Shown one piece after another: positions 1 through 4,660 of a stretch of DNA of 5,604 nucleotides. Position 1 is the first letter of the stretch. Each line of letters begins with the position of its first letter. The notes under the pieces were generated by a model. It was not told where the DNA came from and did no database searches. It was given only the letters and a program-made list of their open reading frames with translations. The position numbers and the translations under genes were made by a program. The stretch is taken from positions 1 to 5,604 of the forward strand of contig JAFGQF010000119.1 of assembly GCA_016935775.1 (NCBI GenBank), read 5' to 3'. Origin of the DNA: Caldifarciminota bacterium (GTDB lineage: Bacteria; Hydrothermota; Tepidihabitantia; Tepidihabitantales; Tepidihabitantaceae).

Positions 1-353
1 GCGGCGACCGGCTGGCGGTGCTGTCGGGCGACGACTCGCTGACCCTGCCCGTCCTATCGGTCGGCGGGCTCGGCGTCATCTCGGTTGTGTCGAACGTCGT
101 GCCGGCCGACGTGACCGCGCTGGTGGCGCGCTACCTGGCGGGTGATGTCGCTGCCGCGGCCCGGCTGCACCGGAAGCTGTTCCCGCTCATCAAGGCGATG
201 TTCGTCGAGACCAACCCGATTCCGGTGAAGGCCGCGCTTGCGATGCTGGGGATGGCCGCGGGCGAGCCGCGACTGCCGTTGGTTTTGCTGAGCGACGCCG
301 GGCGCCGGGCCGTCCGGGCCGCGCTGGTGAGCTACGGGCTGCTGAAGAAGTGA
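1..353 (+). CDS. dapA: 4-hydroxy-tetrahydrodipicolinate synthase, C-terminal part
   Basis: This enzyme condenses pyruvate with aspartate semialdehyde, the first committed step of DAP and lysine synthesis in the cytoplasm. The reading frame is open from base 3, giving about 116 residues of a protein that is usually near 290, so the N-terminal part of the barrel lies outside the window, including the Schiff-base lysine and catalytic tyrosine. What remains shows the family's C-terminal signatures: SGDD, then LGVISVVSNVVP, then an FVETNPIPVKAAL segment matching the E. coli FVEPNPIPVK region, and a terminal helix ending VRAALVSYGLLKK. The GTG at base 18 is an internal valine codon, not a start. 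The TGA stop overlaps the dapB start by four bases (GTGA), so the two genes are almost certainly co-transcribed and translationally coupled. The dapB neighbour argues against other lyases of the same family. Confidence 0.95.
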   Translation, partial: GDRLAVLSGDDSLTLPVLSVGGLGVISVVSNVVPADVTALVARYLAGDVAAAARLHRKLFPLIKAMFVETNPIPVKAALAMLGMAAGEPRLPLVLLSDAGRRAVRAALVSYGLLKK

Positions 354-1117
354 AGACCCGGGTGGCGCTGGTCGGCTGCTGCGGCCGGATGGGCCGGGCG
401 GTGCGCGAGCTGGCGGCCGAAACCGGAGACATCGAACTGGCGGCCGGGGTTGAGGTTCCCGGGCACCCGGAGCTGGGCACGTCCTGCGGCTCGGGCATGG
501 TTACGGACAGCCTGGCCGTCGCGCTGAAGCGGGCCGACGTGGCGGTTGACTTCGCCCTGGCCGAGGGTGCGGCCGGGCGCATCCGGGAAACGGCCGCGAC
601 GGGCCGGGCGTGGGTCGGCGGCGTGACCGGCCTTGACGATGCGGCGCTGGCCGAGCTGGAACGGGCGGCCGGCCTTGTGCCGACAGTGCTGGCCGCCAAC
701 TTCTCGCTCGGAGTCGGCGTGCTGTGCGAGCTGGCCGGCCGGGCCCGGGAGCTGCTCGGGCCGGAGTTCGATGTCGAGGTGGTGGAGACTCATCACCGGC
801 TCAAGCAGGACGCGCCCTCGGGCACGGCTAGCGAGCTGGTGCGCCGGCTGGCCGGCGATTCGGTTTGCCACGGTCGAGAGGGCCGGGTCGGCGTCAAGCC
901 GCGGGGCGAGGTCGGGGTGCACGCGGTGCGCACCGGCGACGTGGTCGGGGACCACCTGGTCGTCTTCGGCGGGCCGGGCGAAAGGCTGGAGCTGGTTCAC
1001 CGGGCGACCAGCCGGTCTGCCTTCGCGGCCGGGGCCCTGGCCGCGGCCCGGTTCGCGCACGGCCGGGCGCCGGGCCGCTACTCGATGGCCGACGTCATCG
1101 CCGCGTTCCGCGACTGA
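350..1117 (+). CDS. dapB: 4-hydroxy-tetrahydrodipicolinate reductase
   Basis: DapB reduces the DapA product to tetrahydrodipicolinate with NAD(P)H. The protein has 255 residues, normal for the family. The N-terminal Rossmann fold carries GCCGRMG (9-15), VAVDFA (64-69) and GGVTG (90-94). ANFSLGVGVL (116-125) leads into the substrate domain. The active-site block ETHHRLKQDAPSGTA (146-160) contains H148 and K152, the equivalents of the E. coli catalytic His159 and Lys163, plus the substrate-binding SGT. RTGDVVGDH (204-212) follows. After the second beta strand the protein reads E35-V36, where E. coli has Glu-Arg39; losing the arginine that contacts the NADPH phosphate suggests NADH is accepted well (inference). 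The start is GTG, overlapping the dapA stop. No clear Shine-Dalgarno precedes it, so translation probably depends on termination of dapA. Confidence 0.97.
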   Translation: MKTRVALVGCCGRMGRAVRELAAETGDIELAAGVEVPGHPELGTSCGSGMVTDSLAVALKRADVAVDFALAEGAAGRIRETAATGRAWVGGVTGLDDAALAELERAAGLVPTVLAANFSLGVGVLCELAGRARELLGPEFDVEVVETHHRLKQDAPSGTASELVRRLAGDSVCHGREGRVGVKPRGEVGVHAVRTGDVVGDHLVVFGGPGERLELVHRATSRSAFAAGALAAARFAHGRAPGRYSMADVIAAFRD

Positions 1118-1130
1118 GCCGCGAGCCGGG

Positions 1131-1158
1131 TTGACTGCCCGGGGCGCCGGGCTATGAT
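1131..1158 (+). promoter_or_regulatory. Sigma70-like promoter of the saccharopine unit, leaderless geometry
   Basis: TTGACT (1131-1136) and TATGAT (1153-1158) are separated by 16 bp; each hexamer matches the consensus at five of six positions. Only 8 nt (TCCCGTTC) lie between the -10 box and the ATG at 1167, so the predicted start of transcription falls at or within a base or two of the start codon. No Shine-Dalgarno sequence precedes the ATG. The spacer is exactly filled by an inverted repeat, GCCCGG-GGCG-CCGGGC (1137-1152), which could be an operator or chance in G+C-rich DNA. The promoter gives the reductase and dehydrogenase expression independent of dapAB. Confidence 0.8.
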
Positions 1159-1166
1159 TCCCGTTC

Positions 1167-2495
1167 ATGCCTGAACATCGTTCGCTCGTCGGCATTCGGC
1201 GCGAGGACAAGAACCGCTGGGAGCGGCGCGCGCCGCTCACACCGGGCCAGGTCGCGACACTGCGCGACAAGGCGGGCCTCGATTTCCTGGTCCAGTCATC
1301 GGACATCAGGGTCTTTCCCGACGACGAGTACCGGGAGGCCGGGGCCGATGTGGCCGAGGACCTGGCCAACTGCGACCTGGTGCTCGGGGTCAAGGAGATG
1401 CCGGCCGGGTTCTTCCGCAGCCGCGGCAGCTACTGCTTCTTCGCCCACGTCATCAAGGGCCAGCGCTACAACATGGGCATGCTCGCCCGGCTGCTGGAGC
1501 TTGACTGCAACCTGTTCGACTACGAGAAGATGACCGAAGACGACGGCCGGCGGCTGGTGTTCTTCGGCCGCTACGCCGGGCTGGCCGGGGCGGTGGATAC
1601 CCTCTGCGGACTGGGACTGCGCCTGGCCGCCCGCGGCCTGGACACGCCGTTCGCGGCGCTCGAGCCGGCCCATCGGTACGGCTCGGTTGCGGCCGCGCTC
1701 AAGACGGTGGCCGGGACCGGGCAGCGGCTGCGGCGCGAGGGCATCCCGCCGGGGCTTGCCCCGCTGGTCATTGGCGTGGCGGGTTACGGCCACGTTGGCC
1801 GGGGCGCGCTCGAGGTGCTGGACGCGCTCGGGGCCGAGGCGGTTGAGCCGGAGGACGTTCCCGGGCTGGTATCGGTCGCCCGGGCCGACCGGGTCTACCG
1901 AACGGTCTATCGCGAGCAGCACCTGGCCGAGCCGCTTGACCCGGGCGCCGCGTTCGAACTGCAGGAATACTACGACCACCCGGACCGATACCGGGGCGCG
2001 TTCGAGGACCGGCTGCCCTACCTCACGGTACTGCTGAACTGCATCTACTGGGACCGGCGCTACCCGCGGCTGGTGACCCGCGACTGGCTGCGGGGCGAGA
2101 TGCGGAAGCCGGGAGGACCGCGGCTGCTCGTCATCGGCGACATCTCCTGCGATGTCGGCGGCGCGATCGAGGCCAACGTCCGGGTCACCGACCCGGGAGA
2201 GCCGTTCTACGCCTACGACCCGGCGACCGGCACCGAGCGGGCGGGCGTCGGGGGCCCGGGGGTGGTGGTGATGGCGACCGACAACCTTCCCTGCGAGTTT
2301 CCCGCCGACGCCTCGGAGGAGTTCGGCCGGACGCTGGTTGATTTCGTGCCCCGGATGGCGCGAGTTGACTTCGCCCGCGAGTTCGAGGACCTCGACCTGC
2401 CCGGGCCGCTGCGCCGGGCGCTGATAGTCCACCGGGGCCGGCTGACGCCCGACCACGCGGGCCTGGTCCGTTACCTTGAAGACCAAAGGAGCTGA
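1167..2495 (+). CDS. Lysine-2-oxoglutarate reductase (saccharopine-forming), AASS N-terminal type
   Basis: The predicted reaction is lysine plus 2-oxoglutarate plus NADPH to saccharopine, the first step of the saccharopine route of lysine degradation. The 442 residues read along the N-terminal half of human AASS as recalled: RREDKNRWERRAPL (11-24), LGVKEMP (73-79), FFAHVIKGQ (91-99), FDYEKM (117-122), FFGRYAGLAGAV (132-143), a Rossmann loop GVAGYGHVGRGA (203-214), NCIYWDRRYPRL (291-302), GDISCDVGGAIE (324-335) and DNLPCEFP (372-379). K76 and H94 correspond to the Lys/His acid-base pair of yeast Lys1. The fold is the alanine dehydrogenase/transhydrogenase N-terminal type. The start is fixed by homology, because RREDKNRWERR begins ten residues in and the next methionine is residue 103. 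There is no Shine-Dalgarno; the upstream promoter predicts a leaderless mRNA. The dehydrogenase gene follows after two bases. A lysine-forming Lys1-like direction is possible but less likely, given the AASS-like length and the neighbouring DAP genes. Confidence 0.9.
   Translation: MPEHRSLVGIRREDKNRWERRAPLTPGQVATLRDKAGLDFLVQSSDIRVFPDDEYREAGADVAEDLANCDLVLGVKEMPAGFFRSRGSYCFFAHVIKGQRYNMGMLARLLELDCNLFDYEKMTEDDGRRLVFFGRYAGLAGAVDTLCGLGLRLAARGLDTPFAALEPAHRYGSVAAALKTVAGTGQRLRREGIPPGLAPLVIGVAGYGHVGRGALEVLDALGAEAVEPEDVPGLVSVARADRVYRTVYREQHLAEPLDPGAAFELQEYYDHPDRYRGAFEDRLPYLTVLLNCIYWDRRYPRLVTRDWLRGEMRKPGGPRLLVIGDISCDVGGAIEANVRVTDPGEPFYAYDPATGTERAGVGGPGVVVMATDNLPCEFPADASEEFGRTLVDFVPRMARVDFAREFEDLDLPGPLRRALIVHRGRLTPDHAGLVRYLEDQRS
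2486..2491 (+). promoter_or_regulatory. Ribosome binding site of the saccharopine dehydrogenase gene
   Basis: AAGGAG lies 6 nt before the ATG at 2498, within the last codons of the reductase gene. It is the only strong Shine-Dalgarno in front of a start codon in this window, and it shows that the host uses standard anti-Shine-Dalgarno pairing for an internal operon gene. Confidence 0.85.
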
Positions 2496-2497
2496 AG

Positions 2498-3817
2498 ATG
2501 AAGCGAGTGCTGGTGCTCGGCGCGGGACTGGTTTCCCGGCCGATGGTCCGCTACCTGCTGGACGCGGACACTATCGAGGTGACCGTCGCGAGCCGGACGG
2601 TTGACAAGGCCGAGAAGCTCGTCGCCGGGCATCCGCGCGGCCGGGCCCTGGCCCTGCTGGCCGACGACGAGGCCGCGCTCGACCGGCTGGTCGGCGAGCA
2701 CGACCTGGCGGTCAGCCTGTTGCCCTACACCCTGCACCTGAAGGTGGCGCGCGCCTGCCTGAAGCACCGCAAGCCGATGGTGACCACCTCCTATGTCAGC
2801 GACGCGATGCGCGCGCTCGACGGCGAGGCGAAGGCCGCGGGAGTGATCCTGCTCAACGAGATCGGCGTGGACCCGGGCATCGACCACATGTCGGCGATGG
2901 CGATCATCAACGGCATCCGCGACAAGGGCGGCCGGGTGGCGAGTTTCATGAGCTACTGCGGCGGGCTGCCCGCGCCCGAGGCAAACGACAACCCGCTCGG
3001 CTACAAGTTCTCGTGGAGCCCGAAGGGCGTGGTGATGGCGGGCCGCAACGAGGGCCGCTACCTCAAGGACGGCAGGGAAGTGGTCGTGCCGGGCAAGGAC
3101 CTGTTCGGCCATCGCTGGGACCTGGAAATCGAGGGCGCGGGCCGGCTCGAGGCCTACCCGAACCGCAACTCGCTGCCCTATATCGAGACCTACGGGCTCG
3201 GCGCGGCGCGGACGATGTTCCGGGGCACGCTGCGCTACCCGGGCTGGTGCGCGACGCTCAAGGCGGTCGCCGACCTGGGCCTGCTGGACGACACCGAGCG
3301 CGACGACCTCGGGAAGCTGACCCTGGCCGGTTGGCTGCGCGGTTACGTGCCGGGTTCGGGCAACCTGGCCGCGGAAGCGGCGCGCCGGCTCGGTCTCGCC
3401 CCGGACTCGCCGGCGGTGCGCAATCTCGGGTGGCTGGGGCTGTTCGACGAGACGCCGATCGGCCTCGACAAGGGCTCGAACCTCGACGTGCTCGCCAGGC
3501 TGATGCTGGAAAAGATGAGCTACCGCGAGGGCGAGCGCGACATGATCGTCCTGCACCACGAGTTTGTCGCCGAGTACCCGGAGCGCAACCCCGAGAGCAT
3601 TCACTCGACCCTGGTCTGCCACGGCGAGCCGGACGGCGACTCGGCGATGGCCCGGACGGTCAGCCTGCCCGCGGCGATCGCGGTCCGGATGATCGTCGAG
3701 GGGCAGGTGAAGCTGACCGGGGTCCGCATACCGGTCGAGCCCGAGCTCTACAAACCGGTGCTGGCCGAGCTCGAAACCCTGGGCGTCAACTTCAAGGAAA
3801 CGGTCCGGCCGGCCTGA
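2498..3817 (+). CDS. Saccharopine dehydrogenase (glutamate-forming), AASS C-terminal / Lys9 type
   Basis: The predicted reaction is oxidation of saccharopine to glutamate and aminoadipate semialdehyde, the step after the upstream reductase. The protein has 439 residues, about the length of yeast Lys9 and of the C-terminal half of AASS. Motifs in order: Rossmann loop LGAGLVSRP (7-15), SLLPYTLH (73-80), TTSYVSDAM (96-104), NEIGVDPGIDHM (120-131), YCGGLPAPE (153-161) followed by NPLGYKFSWSP (165-175), YPNRNS (220-225), RGTLRYPGW (242-250), ERDMIVLHHEF (346-356) and MARTVSLPAAIA (384-395). After the second beta strand it reads ASRT (31-34), like the ACRT of NADP-dependent yeast Lys9 and unlike the SD of NAD-dependent human AASS; this suggests NADP use (inference from recalled sequences). 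Only two bases separate it from the reductase stop, and it has its own AAGGAG, so the pair is an operon. Carboxynorspermidine dehydrogenases are related but lack this close match. Confidence 0.92.
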   Translation: MKRVLVLGAGLVSRPMVRYLLDADTIEVTVASRTVDKAEKLVAGHPRGRALALLADDEAALDRLVGEHDLAVSLLPYTLHLKVARACLKHRKPMVTTSYVSDAMRALDGEAKAAGVILLNEIGVDPGIDHMSAMAIINGIRDKGGRVASFMSYCGGLPAPEANDNPLGYKFSWSPKGVVMAGRNEGRYLKDGREVVVPGKDLFGHRWDLEIEGAGRLEAYPNRNSLPYIETYGLGAARTMFRGTLRYPGWCATLKAVADLGLLDDTERDDLGKLTLAGWLRGYVPGSGNLAAEAARRLGLAPDSPAVRNLGWLGLFDETPIGLDKGSNLDVLARLMLEKMSYREGERDMIVLHHEFVAEYPERNPESIHSTLVCHGEPDGDSAMARTVSLPAAIAVRMIVEGQVKLTGVRIPVEPELYKPVLAELETLGVNFKETVRPA

Positions 3818-3834
3818 CACTTCCAGCAGAACAC

Positions 3835-3863
3835 GAAGCCGGCAGGCGACGCCTGCCGGCTTC
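3835..3863. terminator. Perfect 13-bp hairpin between convergent genes, probable bidirectional terminator
   Basis: GAAGCCGGCAGGC (3835-3847), loop GAC, then its exact reverse complement (3851-3863). It begins 17 nt after the dehydrogenase stop and lies 14 nt beyond the stop of the convergent minus-strand gene, so it is nearly centred and symmetric for both. Neither side has a true U-tract: the plus strand continues ACTTTCCC and the minus strand GTGTTCTG. It may work as a weak or non-canonical intrinsic terminator, or protect the 3' ends of both mRNAs. Confidence 0.7.
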
Positions 3864-3877
3864 ACTTTCCCGCGGGA

Positions 3878-4528
3878 CTAGAACTCGTAGGTGATGATGC
3901 CGTTGCTTTCGGCGACCAGCTTCTTGGCCATCAGCGCGTCAATGATGTGGTCGATGTCCTGGCGCGAGAGCTGCTTCTGGAACATCGCGGCGATGGCCTG
4001 GGCGAGGGTCTTGCGCTTGCGCGGCCGCGACCGTTTCTCCGACCGGCCCAGCACTTCGACCACCCGCTTGATGTTCGGCTCCTCGGCCGCGGTGGCGGTC
4101 GCGCTGAGCTCGAGCACGCTGTTCACCCGGCGGCACTTCATCCCGGCGGCGTTCAGGTACTTGAGCAGCGGGTCGAAGCCCTTGTCGTGGGACAGGACGA
4201 TGCACTCGGGCCGCGGGGCGCGCTCGTAGACCCGGCCGAGGTGGCAGGCGATGACGAAGTCTAGCGCGTTGCGGCCGTCGCCCGATACCTTGTGCCACTC
4301 GACGCGCGAGCCCATCTTCTGGGCCGCGGTCACCAGTTCGAGCGGGATGTTCTTCTGGCTTTGCCCGACGAAGATGATCGCGCGATAGCTTTCGTCGAGC
4401 CGCCCCAGCTCGACCTGCTGGACGTTTTCGTAGTCCACCAGCAGGAGCCTGGTGCGGGACTGGGCAGCCGGGGCCGGCGCGGAAGCCGGGGGCCGGGGCT
4501 GCGATTCGGTCTGCTTTCTTCCTCTCAT
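3878..4528 (-). CDS. PIN/NYN-like nuclease-domain protein with C-terminal helical (HTH-like) domain
   Basis: This is probably a metal-dependent RNase-like or RNA-binding protein of the PIN/NYN superfamily; its substrate is unknown. It has 216 residues. Residues 1-26 are a low-complexity Pro/Ala-rich, likely disordered tail. The nuclease-like core covers about 27-137: LLLVDYENVQ (28-37, with D32 and N35), IIFVGQSQKNIP (51-62), SGDGRNALDFVIACHLGRV (82-100, with D90) and VLSHDKGFDPLLKYLNAAG (111-129, with D115 and D119). The acidic residues D32, D90, D115 and D119 sit where PIN-like folds hold metal ions, so the site looks intact. A basic linker (163-173) joins a C-terminal segment, LAQAIAAMFQKQLSRQDIDHIIDALMAKKLV (175-205), that looks like a small winged-helix or HTH domain. 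The gene is convergent with the saccharopine operon and divergent from the solute-binding gene, and is probably monocistronic. Its ATG lies 8 nt after a -10 box. The family assignment is good; any specific role is not known. Confidence 0.82.
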   Translation of the reverse strand: MRGRKQTESQPRPPASAPAPAAQSRTRLLLVDYENVQQVELGRLDESYRAIIFVGQSQKNIPLELVTAAQKMGSRVEWHKVSGDGRNALDFVIACHLGRVYERAPRPECIVLSHDKGFDPLLKYLNAAGMKCRRVNSVLELSATATAAEEPNIKRVVEVLGRSEKRSRPRKRKTLAQAIAAMFQKQLSRQDIDHIIDALMAKKLVAESNGIITYEF

Positions 4529-4536
4529 TGGACGTG

Positions 4537-4565
4537 AGTGTAAGCCCGGGAAGCCTGCCGGTCAA
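4537..4565 (-). promoter_or_regulatory. Promoter of the PIN/NYN-like gene, leaderless geometry
   Basis: On the minus strand, TTGACC (4565-4560), a 17-bp spacer and TACACT (4542-4537) are followed by 8 nt (CACGTCCA) and then the ATG at 4528. No Shine-Dalgarno is present. The -10 box is weaker than at the other two promoters, but the distance to the start codon is identical. A 6-bp inverted repeat, GCCGGT-CAA-ACCGGC (4557-4571), covers the -35 box and could be a repressor site. Confidence 0.68.
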
Positions 4566-4624
4566 ACCGGCCAGTCCGGGAGGCGGGGCCGGATGTCGGT
4601 TTCCGGCAAAGCCCGGCCGGCGCG

Positions 4625-4652
4625 TTGACACCATCGGGCCGAGGGTTAGAAT
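4625..4652 (+). promoter_or_regulatory. Promoter of the solute-binding protein gene, leaderless geometry
   Basis: A consensus TTGACA (4625-4630), a 16-bp spacer and TAGAAT (4647-4652) are followed by 8 nt (GGCCCGCT) and the ATG at 4661. No Shine-Dalgarno precedes the ATG. The layout is the same as in front of the reductase gene. A second in-frame ATG follows immediately at 4664; either start would leave a leader of at most a few nucleotides. Confidence 0.8.
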
Positions 4653-4660
4653 GGCCCGCT

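Larger units (their letters stand above)
4529..4660. other. Divergent intergenic region with two outward promoters
   Basis: These 132 bp separate the minus-strand nuclease-like gene from the plus-strand solute-binding gene and hold both promoters. Between the two -35 boxes lie about 59 bp with two short inverted repeats: GCCGGT-CAA-ACCGGC (4557-4571) and GCCGGA, 8 nt, TCCGGC (4588-4607). No small gene or RNA gene was recognised here. Confidence 0.6.

Noticed and set aside
332..1393. Long minus-strand open frame of 353 codons opposite dapB and the start of the reductase gene
   Set aside because: It lies antisense to dapB and the first part of the reductase gene, both firmly identified. Its product is Arg/Pro/Ala-rich with no recognisable motif, as expected for a shadow frame in G+C-rich DNA.
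1296..2486. Minus-strand open frame of 396 codons opposite the reductase gene
   Set aside because: A compositional shadow of a well-supported gene; no promoter or ribosome site was seen and the protein has no motif.
2471..3865. Minus-strand open frame of 464 codons opposite saccharopine dehydrogenase, longer than the true gene
   Set aside because: The plus-strand product matches a known enzyme throughout. The antisense product is rich in Arg, Val, Gln and His and has no family resemblance, and its start would fall inside the terminator hairpin.
4588..4607. Inverted repeat GCCGGA, 8 nt, TCCGGC upstream of the solute-binding gene promoter
   Set aside because: Six-base arms with a loop of this size are expected about once by chance in a stretch of this length and base composition, and the repeat does not touch the promoter boxes.
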